From Romeriopsis navalis LEGE 11480 (GTDB lineage Bacteria; Cyanobacteriota; Cyanobacteriia; Leptolyngbyales; Leptolyngbyaceae): 57,016 nucleotides of DNA. A program made the translations under genes and the position numbers. This document shows positions 20,896 through 30,180 of the stretch, in pieces. The stretch's first letter is position 1; every line of letters begins with the position of its first letter. Under the pieces are notes generated by a model, which worked only from the letters and a program-made list of their open reading frames with translations, was not told the DNA's origin and ran no database searches. The stretch lies in NCBI RefSeq assembly GCF_015207035.1, contig NZ_JADEXQ010000032.1:1-57016 (forward strand), read 5' to 3'.

Positions 20896-22359
20896 ATGAG
20901 TTCTTCGAATCGTCCCGGATGGAATGCATCAAGCGTTGTTGGACCACTCGGCCTGATTGGCATATTGGCCGCACCCACCATCACCTTACCGGCAGTCGCC
21001 GCAACGAGTCTGGCACCATCCGTTCAGCCACCCGCAGCGGCAGCCGTTGATATCCAGAATGAGTATGTTTTAGGTGCTGGTGATCGACTTAAAGCCGAAT
21101 TTTTCGGTGTACCGGAATTTAGTCAAGACTATCAAGTTCTGCCCAATGGCTCATTAAACCTACCCCGAGTTGGGGGCGTCACTGTGGCGGGGATGACGCT
21201 GCGTCAAGCATCAGCCGTCATCGGCAACCGCTATCGCCGCTATCTGACTCGCCCCCTTGTGACACTCAGTCTGGTGGCTGGCCGGCCAGTCAATGTGGCG
21301 ATCGCCGGTGAAATTAATCGACCCGGAGCCTACGGCATGAGTAGTGCTCTATTAAATGGGAACTCAGTTAATAGTGTTGTCGTACCCACCCTCACGCAGC
21401 TGATCAAACAAGCCGAAGGCATTACTCAAGCAGCAGATTTAGCACAGGTAAAAATTACCCGGCGTCATGCGACCGGCACGAGCGTGCGTCAAGTAAATCT
21501 GTGGCAACTCTTACGGGCTGGCGATGCCTCGCAGGATATTCGACTACAGGACGGCGATAGCATCTATATCCCCGCAACTGCGAATATTGATTTGGCCGCT
21601 GCGCGAGAACGCACACGCACCAACATTTCCACCAATAGCAACCGCCCACTCCGGATTGCGATTGTGGGTGAAGTCAATCGGCCCGGGCCTTACACAATTT
21701 TTGAAGGGGCTCAAAATGCGGATGGACGGACAGCGACACCAAACTCGATCGCCCCAACGATTACGAAAGCGCTACAGATTTCCGGGGGCATTACTCAAAT
21801 GGCTGACCTGCGGAATATTCACGTGCACCGGCAAACACACAACGGTCAAGCCCAGCGGATTAAAGTCGATTTTTGGGAATTGTTAAAGTCCGGCGATGTC
21901 CTCCAGGATCTGCCCCTGCAAGATGGTGATCGCATTGAGATTGCCCGCGCCAGTACACCCAATAAAGCCGAATTAAGCGATCGTGCTAAAGCCAGCTTCT
22001 CCCCCGACAAAATTGCCGTGAATGTCGTTGGTGAAGTCGAGCGGCCGGGGAGTGTCTCCATCAACCCGAATGCCCCGCTGAATGAAGGTCTATTCGCCGC
22101 CGGTGGTTTTAATAAACGCGCCCGGAAACGCAATGTTACCTTAGTCCGGCTGGAACCCGATGGCACTGCCTCCAAACGCGAAATCGCCATCGACTTTAGC
22201 AAAGGGCGCAATGAACAGACCAATCCGTCCCTCCGAGACGGCGATACGATCATCGTTAAACGCAGTGGGCTCGCCGGTGTTGGTGATTCTCTCGGCATCT
22301 TAAGTGCTCCCATCACTGGCGCCTTTAGTGTCCTACGACTACTGGGCATCGTGCGTTAG
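20896..22359 (+). CDS. Polysaccharide export protein, Wza-like with SLBB domains
   Basis: This protein belongs to the outer-membrane polysaccharide export family. It has a signal-like N-terminus (GPLGLIGILAAPTITLPAVAA). The Poly_export domain follows (about residues 50-145; YVLGAGDRLKAEFFGVPEF, VLPNGSLNLPRVGGVTVAGMTL). Three soluble-ligand-binding beta-grasp (SLBB) units are marked by VAIAGEINRPGAY, IAIVGEVNRPGPY and VNVVGEVERPGSV. It would form the periplasmic/outer-membrane channel for an exported polysaccharide. The ATG at 20896 is chosen over an upstream TTG at 20881. It heads a plus-strand cluster with a glycosyltransferase and a Wzc-like kinase, which together form a Wzy-type export module. 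Confidence 0.92.
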   Translation: MSSSNRPGWNASSVVGPLGLIGILAAPTITLPAVAATSLAPSVQPPAAAAVDIQNEYVLGAGDRLKAEFFGVPEFSQDYQVLPNGSLNLPRVGGVTVAGMTLRQASAVIGNRYRRYLTRPLVTLSLVAGRPVNVAIAGEINRPGAYGMSSALLNGNSVNSVVVPTLTQLIKQAEGITQAADLAQVKITRRHATGTSVRQVNLWQLLRAGDASQDIRLQDGDSIYIPATANIDLAAARERTRTNISTNSNRPLRIAIVGEVNRPGPYTIFEGAQNADGRTATPNSIAPTITKALQISGGITQMADLRNIHVHRQTHNGQAQRIKVDFWELLKSGDVLQDLPLQDGDRIEIARASTPNKAELSDRAKASFSPDKIAVNVVGEVERPGSVSINPNAPLNEGLFAAGGFNKRARKRNVTLVRLEPDGTASKREIAIDFSKGRNEQTNPSLRDGDTIIVKRSGLAGVGDSLGILSAPITGAFSVLRLLGIVR

Positions 22360-22372
22360 TCAATCGCATTCC

Positions 22373-22414
22373 ATCCATCGGCTCTGGAGTCAGGCATATC
22401 CCAAGCCGATGGAT
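22373..22414 (+). terminator. Inverted repeat after the export gene
   Basis: ATCCATCGGCT (22373-22383) and AGCCGATGGAT (22404-22414) form an 11-base perfect stem around a 20-base loop, 13 bases after the stop codon. No T run follows. It could be an RNA-processing or stability element rather than a full terminator. Confidence 0.4.
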
Positions 22415-22484
22415 AATCCCATCGCACCTTAATCGATCAAGCCTTTTACTTGCAGCCTCAGCCAAGTTTTATTATCGATCAAAT

Positions 22485-23579
22485 ATGAAAATCGCCTTAG
22501 TGCACGATTATCTGACGCAAAAAGGAGGGGCCGAACGAGTCTTTGAATTACTCTGCCGCCACTACCCTGATGCGGATATCTTCACATCGCTATATGACCC
22601 CGATCGCACCATTGAGCTCGGTGATCGATTAGTCAATACGACTATTCTCCAAGGCGTTCCCGGCGCTCGAAAATACTTTCGACTGATGGCACCGTTCTAC
22701 TATCCAGCCTTCCGCTTATTGGATTTACAGGAGTATGACTTAATCATTAGCAGCAGTACCAGCTTTGCAAAATCCGTGCGGAAACGACCGGATGCCAAAC
22801 ATATCTGCTTTTGCCATAACGTCACCCGCTTTCTCTGGGATACTCAAACCTATTTACGCGAGTATAGTGATTTCCAAAATTTTTATCCCATTTTGGATAA
22901 GATTTTTCGGGTCATGCGGCAGCAAGATTTGAAGTATGCCCAAGAACCCGATATCTATATTGCGAATTCCAGCACTGTCGCAGAGCGGATTCGCAAGATT
23001 TACGGGAAGCCCGCCATGGTAATTAACTATCCGATCGATACCGATCAGTTTGAATTCTCTAACCAGAAAGACAATTACTATCTGGCATCAGCGAGGATGA
23101 TTAGTTACAAACGTCTCGATGTGATTATCGAAGCGTTTAATTGGCTCGGTTGGCCGCTCAAAATCACGGGTGAAGGGCCGGAGTACGATCGACTAAAATC
23201 CCAAGCCATGAGCAACGTTGAACTACTCGGTCATGTTAGTGATCACGAACGCAAAACCTTAATGACTAACGCCAAATCAGTGGTCATTGCCGCACTCGAA
23301 GACTATGGTTTAGTGCCAATTGAAGCCAATGCCAGCGGCACACCCGTGATTTCCTACGGCGCCGGTGGAGTGCTCGACACACAAGTTTCCGGCGAAACCG
23401 GCGTATTTTTTCAGCGGCAAACCCCTGAATCGTTACATAACGCCCTCATTAGCGCTAACACCATGAATTGGGACTATGCCAAAATTCGCAATCACGCAAT
23501 CGACAACTTTTCCGAAGCCACATTTTTTCAACGCGTTGAAAAAATGACCAATGAAATTGCCATGGACTTCATACGATAG
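22485..23579 (+). CDS. Glycosyltransferase family 4-type (GT-B)
   Basis: This is a 364-residue cytoplasmic glycosyltransferase of GT-B fold. The N-terminal acceptor domain begins MKIALVHDYLTQKGGAERV, the family's typical GGAE loop. The C-terminal donor domain has ARMISYKRLDVIIEAF, ITGEGPEYDRL and the E-x7-E type motif ALEDYGLVPIEANASGTPVISYGAGG. It most likely adds a hexose to a lipid-linked precursor of the polysaccharide exported by its neighbours; the sugar cannot be told. No clear ribosome site is visible before the ATG. Confidence 0.93.
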   Translation: MKIALVHDYLTQKGGAERVFELLCRHYPDADIFTSLYDPDRTIELGDRLVNTTILQGVPGARKYFRLMAPFYYPAFRLLDLQEYDLIISSSTSFAKSVRKRPDAKHICFCHNVTRFLWDTQTYLREYSDFQNFYPILDKIFRVMRQQDLKYAQEPDIYIANSSTVAERIRKIYGKPAMVINYPIDTDQFEFSNQKDNYYLASARMISYKRLDVIIEAFNWLGWPLKITGEGPEYDRLKSQAMSNVELLGHVSDHERKTLMTNAKSVVIAALEDYGLVPIEANASGTPVISYGAGGVLDTQVSGETGVFFQRQTPESLHNALISANTMNWDYAKIRNHAIDNFSEATFFQRVEKMTNEIAMDFIR

Positions 23580-23604
23580 TGCCAACGCATCAAATTTTGA
23601 TAAA

Positions 23605-23626
23605 CCTGATAAAACTATCAGGATTT
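23605..23626 (+). terminator. Short stem-loop terminator after the glycosyltransferase
   Basis: CCTGATA (23605-23611), loop AAAC, TATCAGG (23616-23622), then ATTTT. A seven-base stem with a T-rich tail is a plausible weak intrinsic terminator 26 bases past the stop. Confidence 0.55.
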
Positions 23627-23860
23627 TCCAGCTCACCAACGTAAAAAGAGAATAGGCGCATGGAATCTCGCTAATTTGAAATTGATGCCATATCAAAATT
23701 AATCTCTGTGGCAATCATCTAAAGGTTTCTCGTGATTTAACGCCGGCTATTTTCATTCACTGCCGTCCATGATGTGCAGTGCATTTCTAAACTAGGCACA
23801 AATGCTCGGAGCAATCTCAGCAATAGCCATCTAAGTTGTAATCCTTTACACGAACATCCT

Positions 23861-26089
23861 ATGGCGACTAATTCTATATCTACCGCAGCAGAAATCCAGG
23901 AGCCAGATCTCGGCTATGGACAGTTATTAGGCATTTTACTGCGCCGCCGCTGGTGGCTGATTAGTGGTGTGCTCGTTGGCATCACCCTGGGCGGAATCTT
24001 GGGCTATCGTGCCAAACCCACATTTACAAGTTCTTTGCAACTGCTGGTTGAACCCAACTACCGCAGTAAGAATAATGCCCGCGGGGGTGAGGCAGAATTT
24101 TCAGATGTGCAAGTTGAAGTCGATATCGCCACCCAAACCCAGCTCCTGAAGAGTACAAAACTGGTGCAACGGGCCATGCGATCGTTGCAATCACAGTTCT
24201 CTGAGCTAAATCCCGCTGACCCACGCGCTGTGGTCGATTTTAAGAAATCACTCGAAGTCGGACAAGTCGCCTCAAGCAATAAAAATGATAAGGGCGGCAC
24301 CAAGATTTTCCAGGTTTCCTATGTCGCCAATGATCCAAACAAAGCCCAAATTATTGTTCAGTCACTCCAGAAAATTTATCAGGAATATAACCTGGAGCAG
24401 CAACGCGAACGACTCGATAAAGGACTTGCGTTCGTTAATAAGCAACTGCCAACCACAATTAAAAAAGTCAAACAGGCAGAGAGTCGCTTAGAGAAATTTC
24501 GCCGCGATCAGCAAATGCTTGATCCGGCAGTCCAGGGACAAGCGCTCGAATCATCGATTAATCGGATCATTCAGGAGCAGCAAGTCAACCGGACACAGCT
24601 GAGCGAACTCCAAAATCGCTACGCCGATCTCCAACGGCGGATTGGGCTATCTCCCCAACAAGCACTACTCGCCTCACGGCTATCGCAGTCGTCGCGTTAT
24701 CAATCACTGCTGAATGAAGTGCAGAAAACCGAGCTGAGCCTCGCCCAGCAGCGGCTACGGTTCCAGCCAGGCACACCAGAAATTGAGCAAATTACGGATT
24801 TACGTCAGAAGCAAATTCAGCTGCTACGGACTGAAGTCAGCCGGGTGATCGGGGCGATCGGCAGCAACAATAGCCAATTGCTCCGGGCCGGACAGTTGGG
24901 CCAACTCGATTTAGGCTTAATCAATCAACTTGTGACCACACAGGTGGAACTGCAAGGGGCCGTTGCCCGGTCACAGAACCTGATCAACGAGGAACGCCAA
25001 ATTCGCAACGAATTACAGCGCTTCCCGAAATTACTCGCCGTCTATAATCAACTGTTGCCAGACATTACGCTCAACCGTAATACGATGAAGCAGCTGCTAC
25101 AAGCGAAGCAAGATATCGGCCTGGAGATCGCGCGCGGTGGCTATGACTGGCAAGTTGTAGAAGAACCCCAAGTCGGTTTACAAAACGATCCGAGCCTCAG
25201 TCGATTTCTCCTCCTCGGCTCCGTCGCCGGTTTAATGGTTGGGGGAATGATTGCCTTCGCACGTGAAGCGATCGATGATGCAGTGCACAGTTCGGAAGAA
25301 CTCCAAAAGCAAGTCACGTTGCCATTGCTGGGGATGGTACCAGGTCTGCGCGTCAGCCAAAACTTACCCCAGTTACCCTTTAACAAGCCGGCAACCCTCA
25401 CCGCAGAGGCGTCAGTTATTCTGAACTGGCAACCGTTCCGGGATGCGATCGATTTGCTGTATCAGAACATGCAGCTGCTACATCCCGACGGCGCACTCAA
25501 ATCTCTTGTGGTCACCTCGGCGCTATCGGGTGAAGGGAAATCGACCCTATCACTCGCGTTGGCCATGAGCGCCGCCCGCTTAAATAAACGGGTTCTGTTA
25601 ATTGATGCAGACTTACGCCGTCCCAGCCTCCATAAGCTACTGAATCTTCAGAATGAACAGGGTCTATCATCACTATTACGCAGCGATGTCCCCATTGCGG
25701 AATTAACGGAAGCCCAAGCGGCCGCGAACCGGAGTAATCTGGCGATCGTCACCGCCGGTCCCAGTCCCCACGACCCAGCCAAACTCCTCAGTTCCAAGCG
25801 GATGCAAGAACTGATTACGCGCTTTGAAGACAGCTACGACCTCGTTTTACTGGATGCACCACCAGTCTTGGGCATGGTTGACGCGGTTTTGTCTTCCGCC
25901 TGCACCTCTGGCACATTGCTGGTTGGGCGTTTGGATCAAGTGACGCGTAGCGAGCTCGATCAGGCCATGAGCGTCCTCAAACCACTGAATGTCGTTGGAG
26001 TTGTTGCGAATGGCGCCGAAGCGCCAAGTATCGATGTCAGTTATGTTGCAGAGGAGCGTTCAGCGACGCCCGCAGTAGCGACCGCTTAA
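23861..26089 (+). CDS. Wzc-like polysaccharide co-polymerase and tyrosine autokinase
   Basis: The protein is about 742 residues from the ATG at 23861; an in-frame start 29 codons earlier has no family support. It has a Wzz-type chain-length domain with a first membrane helix (about 33-50, WLISGVLVGITLGGILGY). A long periplasmic coiled coil (about 170-430) leads to a second helix (FLLLGSVAGLMVGGMIAF). The cytoplasmic BY-kinase domain carries Walker A SGEGKST (about 556-562), Walker A' VLLIDADLRRP and Walker B YDLVLLDAPP. Such kinases cycle phosphorylation on a C-terminal tyrosine cluster to control polymer length. Here only one tyrosine (about residue 728, DVSYVAEE) remains in the tail. It ends in a strong terminator. 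Confidence 0.92.
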   Translation: MATNSISTAAEIQEPDLGYGQLLGILLRRRWWLISGVLVGITLGGILGYRAKPTFTSSLQLLVEPNYRSKNNARGGEAEFSDVQVEVDIATQTQLLKSTKLVQRAMRSLQSQFSELNPADPRAVVDFKKSLEVGQVASSNKNDKGGTKIFQVSYVANDPNKAQIIVQSLQKIYQEYNLEQQRERLDKGLAFVNKQLPTTIKKVKQAESRLEKFRRDQQMLDPAVQGQALESSINRIIQEQQVNRTQLSELQNRYADLQRRIGLSPQQALLASRLSQSSRYQSLLNEVQKTELSLAQQRLRFQPGTPEIEQITDLRQKQIQLLRTEVSRVIGAIGSNNSQLLRAGQLGQLDLGLINQLVTTQVELQGAVARSQNLINEERQIRNELQRFPKLLAVYNQLLPDITLNRNTMKQLLQAKQDIGLEIARGGYDWQVVEEPQVGLQNDPSLSRFLLLGSVAGLMVGGMIAFAREAIDDAVHSSEELQKQVTLPLLGMVPGLRVSQNLPQLPFNKPATLTAEASVILNWQPFRDAIDLLYQNMQLLHPDGALKSLVVTSALSGEGKSTLSLALAMSAARLNKRVLLIDADLRRPSLHKLLNLQNEQGLSSLLRSDVPIAELTEAQAAANRSNLAIVTAGPSPHDPAKLLSSKRMQELITRFEDSYDLVLLDAPPVLGMVDAVLSSACTSGTLLVGRLDQVTRSELDQAMSVLKPLNVVGVVANGAEAPSIDVSYVAEERSATPAVATA

Positions 26090-26126
26090 GTCGTTCCGCA
26101 ACAAGCCAATACTCTAGTTCAATTAA

Positions 26127-26165
26127 CCGGATGCTGAGTCAGACTCAGCATCCGGTTTCGTCTTT
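26127..26165 (+). terminator. Strong rho-independent terminator of the export cluster
   Basis: CCGGATGCTGAGT (26127-26139) and ACTCAGCATCCGG (26143-26155) form a perfect 13-base stem with a three-base loop, followed by TTTCGTCTTTT. It lies 38 bases after the kinase gene and before a convergent gene. Confidence 0.9.
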
Positions 26166-26182
26166 TCAGACGCTACCTTGCC

Positions 26183-27718
26183 CTAGTTGACGGTTTGCAA
26201 CTGGCGAATTAAGGCAAATCGAATATCCTCACCAGTCTGCAATAGTTCAATTCCAGGCTGACCCAGTTTGAAAAATTCGAGATTTTGTTCATTTCCACTC
26301 ACTAAAAAATCATTCACCGCCACACGATAGATCCGCTGCGGCATTAATGGCTGCTGCTGAATCAACCAATCCCCCGATGGGGCTTTGGCCACATTCGCAT
26401 GCTGCAAATAGGCACCAGTTCCCCGGCTTTTGAGTCCGGCGTCCAACAACCGCTGTAAGACCGCGCCCTGCAACCCAATCGTTAAGACTTTGCCACCAAA
26501 AGGCAACACCCGAATCACATCGTACTGGGTCACAGCGCCTGGCGGCAGCACATCATCAATCCGTACGGAGCCACTATTAAAAATCGCGAGTTCTGCATTC
26601 GATGCCGAACGCAACATCGCTTGGGCGATCAAATTACTTAACCCTGTCGGCTGATTGCGAATACTAGCTTCCGTTCCATCCAACGGTTGCGTAATTGTCG
26701 CGACGCGTTGCTCCGGCGCAAACCCCTCCCGGCGGAAGCCCTCAAAGCCCTGCTTAACCCAATTCTGAACCGCTCGATCGGTCCGTTGATCGGCGGATAA
26801 AGCCGCCGTAATCAGTTGCAGCTCGGATTTAATCGCCAAACAGCGGGTTGTGGTGTCAAACTGCAAACGATGCACGTACACGGTTGTGGCATTCGCATCC
26901 GCCTTGAAAATCGGTGTTTGATTTTGCTGACATTTTGCCGTGGCGGGAAAGCGATTGACAAACCGCCATTGCTGAATATTTTCATGTTCATGCCCACCTA
27001 GAATCAAGTCAATTTCTGGGAAAGTTGCCGCCATCTGGCGATCTTGATCGATCGTTAAATGGGTAATCGCAACGAGAACATCAACTTGCGGCTCGAGCCG
27101 TTGAATCTCGCGCCGGGCCGCCGTGAGATAGTTCTGATATCGCACATAGACGGCGGGGTTTGAGGGTAAGGTGACGCCAATTAAACCAATTTTTACAGTT
27201 GCGCCTTGTAATCCTCTTGCCGTGATGATTTTCGATCGTGCAACTTGCTCAAAGGGCTTGCCATTGACTTGCGAAACGTTACTCGAAATCCACTGAAATT
27301 TTGATTCGGCGAGGCGCTTACGAAACAGGGACTCGGCAATATCAAATTCATGATTCCCAAAGGTGGCGTAGTCCAATCCTAAAAAATTTAATACATCGAC
27401 CATCTGCCGACCGGCGAGGCGCTCACCATCCACCTTTGCTGTCCCTAACGCCGATGGGCTCAAAAAATCCCCCCCGAGAATCGTATAGGTGCGCGGATTC
27501 TCTCGCACAAGCTGATTTCGCAACGTTGCTACCCGCGCTAAACCACCGCGCTGGCCCTCTTGCACCGGCGTAATTTCATAGACATCGTTTAACTGCAACA
27601 GATTAATTTTGACAATTTCCGCAGCTGCCACCGTGGACAATCCCAGCACCAACACGGTACTCAGCAAACCCGTAAGTGGCGCAGTTAAGCAACGGTGGGA
27701 AAAAGACGATAGTGGCAT
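26183..27718 (-). CDS. Secreted 5'-nucleotidase/UshA-like metallophosphoesterase
   Basis: This is a 511-residue exported enzyme. It has a signal peptide (LTGLLSTVLVLGLSTVAAAE). A calcineurin-like metallophosphatase domain carries GGDFLSPS, FGNHEFD, AITHLTIDQD and GGHEHE. A C-terminal 5'-nucleotidase domain has NQPTGLSNLIAQAM, AIFNSGSVR, YDVIRVLPFGG and YRVAVNDFL. It should hydrolyse nucleotides or other phosphoesters in the periplasm. The first metal motif reads NDVYEI (Asp45, Tyr47), where UshA-type enzymes have D-x-H. This may be a subfamily feature or may alter metal binding. It is convergent with the kinase gene. Confidence 0.9.
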   Translation of the reverse strand: MPLSSFSHRCLTAPLTGLLSTVLVLGLSTVAAAEIVKINLLQLNDVYEITPVQEGQRGGLARVATLRNQLVRENPRTYTILGGDFLSPSALGTAKVDGERLAGRQMVDVLNFLGLDYATFGNHEFDIAESLFRKRLAESKFQWISSNVSQVNGKPFEQVARSKIITARGLQGATVKIGLIGVTLPSNPAVYVRYQNYLTAARREIQRLEPQVDVLVAITHLTIDQDRQMAATFPEIDLILGGHEHENIQQWRFVNRFPATAKCQQNQTPIFKADANATTVYVHRLQFDTTTRCLAIKSELQLITAALSADQRTDRAVQNWVKQGFEGFRREGFAPEQRVATITQPLDGTEASIRNQPTGLSNLIAQAMLRSASNAELAIFNSGSVRIDDVLPPGAVTQYDVIRVLPFGGKVLTIGLQGAVLQRLLDAGLKSRGTGAYLQHANVAKAPSGDWLIQQQPLMPQRIYRVAVNDFLVSGNEQNLEFFKLGQPGIELLQTGEDIRFALIRQLQTVN

Positions 27719-27766
27719 AGCAAACTCACTTCCAATAGATCCAGAACAGCAATGCCATCAGCATAA

Positions 27767-28257
27767 ACTAAGGCGTATAATCAATTATTCGCTGAGCGGA
27801 ATATCGTTTTGAGTGGCACGCCCTCCGGCTCAAATACTTGGCAACTCGTTGTCATCTACCGAGGTAAACACTGCCCACTTTGCACAGGCTAATTGGCAGA
27901 ATTGAATGCGCTATTACCAGAATTTAAGGCTCTAAACATTGATGTTTTCACGGCGTCTGTAGACCCCGAAGCAAAGGCAAAGATTCAGCTCGACGAAGTT
28001 CAGCCAGGCTTTGACGTTGGAGTCGCGCTGTCCCTCGTACAAATGCAGATGCGGGGTCTGTATATCTCGCATCCCCGCTCTCCCGAAGAGCACGATCGGC
28101 CCTTTGCCGAACCGGGTTTGTTTGTCATCAACGCTGAGAGCGCAATTCAAATTATCGATATTTCCAATGCCCCGTTTACTCGGCCTGATTAGTCATGGGG
28201 CTGATGTTTATTCGCAACCCAGAGAATCACTACCCGATTTGTGGCACCTACCAATAA
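27767..28257 (+). pseudogene. Decayed peroxiredoxin-like gene
   Basis: Read in one frame from 27767, the sequence gives LVVIYRGKHCPLCTG, the CxxC peroxiredoxin-like active site, then a TAA stop at 27890-27892. It continues LAELNALLPEFKALNIDVFTAS to NAPFTRPD. There a second stop (TAG at 28190-28192) appears. Restoring one missing T near that point brings the normal family ending back into frame (GLMFIRNPENHYPICGTYQ, stop at 28255). The N-terminal part expected before the first strand is also missing, and an in-frame stop lies just upstream. The gene therefore carries a 5' loss, a nonsense codon and a one-base deletion. The intact family resembles AhpC/TSA-type redoxins. Confidence 0.85.
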
Positions 28258-28279
28258 ATTAGTTTTCAGGAGCATGCAA

Positions 28280-28429
28280 ATGTCCGTTTCTTCTCTATTT
28301 GAACCGATTAACACCGGCCCCTATGAGTTACCCAATCGCATCTTTTTTGCCCCCGTCAGTCGCAACCGAGCGAGTCGTGACGGCATCCAACCGGACTATG
28401 CCGCAGAATGCTACACCTATGGGCACTAA
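28280..28429 (+). pseudogene. Truncated Old Yellow Enzyme (alkene reductase) remnant
   Basis: An AGGAG ribosome site seven bases before the ATG leads into 49 codons starting MSVSSLFEPINTGPYELPNR with IFFAPVSRNRASRDG. This is the N-terminus of flavin-dependent alkene reductases of the OYE/NemA family, which are normally about 360 residues. The frame ends in TAA after CYTYGH, where the family continues into the barrel. No downstream frame resumes the family sequence, so most of the gene has been deleted. It directly follows the broken redoxin gene, as if one operon had decayed. Confidence 0.8.
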
Positions 28430-28834
28430 CCACTAAATTATTATTTCCAAACGATTCAGCACCACAGATTCATCGAGATCAAGATATAGCAAAGGCAACA
28501 CTAAAAGGCATGACAAAATTTCGCACTGGTATTACGCCCCTCGCCGCCACGATATTTGTAATGCATGGGGCGAAGCAGCAATTCATAGATCGCGGGCAAT
28601 TATCAGTCCATTATTTCCAGCGCTACTGGGCCTGCTTCTGGCAAGTTTTTCCAGCTCAGTAGGTAAGCTAAAATAAACCTGAAGAAATTGGGATAGAGAT
28701 ATACGCGATCAGCACTGAGACCCCAACCCGATTCCAAATCAGCTGGCGTGAAACTGGATCTGCCCTGAGGGAAAACGGCAAAGCCCCTTGTATAAGCCCA
28801 GTATTGCTTCTAAGCTTAGAGTCCTATCATTTGG
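28430..28834. other. Gene-free stretch after the remnants
   Basis: About 400 bases. An 84-codon plus frame (28408-28662) overlaps the OYE remnant and has no recognisable family or good ribosome site. No intact insertion sequence or terminal inverted repeat was seen that would explain the deletion. Confidence 0.4.
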
Positions 28835-29989
28835 TTATTCATCCATCGATCGATGCGATGGTAAATTTTGGGTTTTCACTTCCTCAACCAAACGTTTCAC
28901 TTCCCACCACCATAGCGATTGCCCCTGCCGTTTATGCCAATACCAATATTCACAACCCCATAGCAAAATATTGGTATAGCCGATATCGCATAAGCTGTGC
29001 ACCAATGTCCGCATCCGCAAAGGTGTCGCACTTGGATAATCCAGCTGGTCGATCGCCACCAACTTTTGAAGTTCCCACGGTTCCGCCTGCGCTTCGGCAA
29101 TCCAAGCCTCACGCTCATGATCACGTAAGGAAATTTGCCAATCCTGCAAGGTGCGCCAAAATTCCGGGGCAGGCTCTAAATACTCACCCGCAGTAGTAGT
29201 CGGAACTTTCGTATAAACATTCAGCCCGACCGCATCTGCCAAATCAACACTCGTCCAAAACGCCGGTTCATCCTCGCTGGGGTGGGGCGTTGGCAAATGG
29301 ATCGCATTCGTCAACAAAATCTTTTGAGCATTGCGCTTACGGGACTGCACTAAGGCAATTTCTTGACGCACAAACTCTGGACTAAGAAACCGACCACCCG
29401 CAATTTCCAACTGCGTAAAGGGTTCATTTTCCACCTGCCAATATTTCACTGCCGGTGCATCACGACAATGCTGCACCACACGATCGCTAAATTCCAGCGC
29501 AGCGGCGGCCACCTGAGGACTCCGCTGGTCCAAGGACTGACTGCCCGCACCAATATCCCCCAAATCCTTGACCCAATCGGGGAAATGAAATTCTGGCCAG
29601 CGAGGGACCTTCATCCCCACCGCTAACACCACATCCACATTATGTTGATCACAGCGATCGAGCAGCCAATCAATTTCACTAAAGTCATCCTGGCCGCGTT
29701 GTCGCTCAATCACATTCCAGTAAGCGCCGAGCCGGATTTGATCAAGACCGAGGGTACAAATTGCTTCGAAGGCTTCCCGAAAATCTAATCCCAGGTAGTA
29801 GCACTGCAAAGGACTAAATGTTGTCCCAAGGGCAATTGAGCGCCACGAGACAGGCTGATGTCGGGTTGGCGCCGCAAGCTGTACGACAGCGGGTTGAGTA
29901 TGACTGAATAGTGCAGCGGCAAAACCCGCCACACTGCTTTTGATCAAGCGCCGCCTTTGCGTGCGCCTCATCCACAAAACTTGCTTCAT
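28835..29989 (-). CDS. Glycoside-hydrolase-like TIM-barrel protein
   Basis: This protein has a Tat-like N-terminus (RRRLIKSSVAGFAAALF) and probably acts outside the cytoplasm. The barrel shows clan GH-A features: LGLDQIRLGAYWNVIE early, WQVENEPF with Asn-Glu as the likely acid/base, and WIAEAQAEPW with a Glu as the likely nucleophile. It resembles GH5/GH42-like beta-glycosidases, but the exact family cannot be set. The ATG at 29989 is chosen because it places the twin-arginine region near the N-terminus; a further ATG at 29971 is equally possible. Its substrate may be a surface polysaccharide, by inference. Confidence 0.75.
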   Translation of the reverse strand: MKQVLWMRRTQRRRLIKSSVAGFAAALFSHTQPAVVQLAAPTRHQPVSWRSIALGTTFSPLQCYYLGLDFREAFEAICTLGLDQIRLGAYWNVIERQRGQDDFSEIDWLLDRCDQHNVDVVLAVGMKVPRWPEFHFPDWVKDLGDIGAGSQSLDQRSPQVAAAALEFSDRVVQHCRDAPAVKYWQVENEPFTQLEIAGGRFLSPEFVRQEIALVQSRKRNAQKILLTNAIHLPTPHPSEDEPAFWTSVDLADAVGLNVYTKVPTTTAGEYLEPAPEFWRTLQDWQISLRDHEREAWIAEAQAEPWELQKLVAIDQLDYPSATPLRMRTLVHSLCDIGYTNILLWGCEYWYWHKRQGQSLWWWEVKRLVEEVKTQNLPSHRSMDE

Positions 29990-30180
29990 GCCGAAAACCG
30001 TAGCGATGGCAAAAATGATCGGATTACTACTATAAATCGCTTTTTTCGCCCGGGTAATGGGGCAGGTCAGCATTCAATGACAAGCGATCGCACCGGTCAA
30101 TCCAGGGCAAATCTTGCAATTATGCCAATTCACCTTAGAATTGATCTGCAAATTCCCGATGTGAGAGTGGCACAAATCCG

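Noticed and set aside
28408-28662. 84-codon frame after the OYE remnant
   Set aside because: Does not continue the OYE sequence, has no ribosome site, and overlaps the remnant.
27719-28834. Insertion sequence as the cause of gene decay
   Set aside because: No transposase frame, terminal inverted repeats or target duplications could be found.
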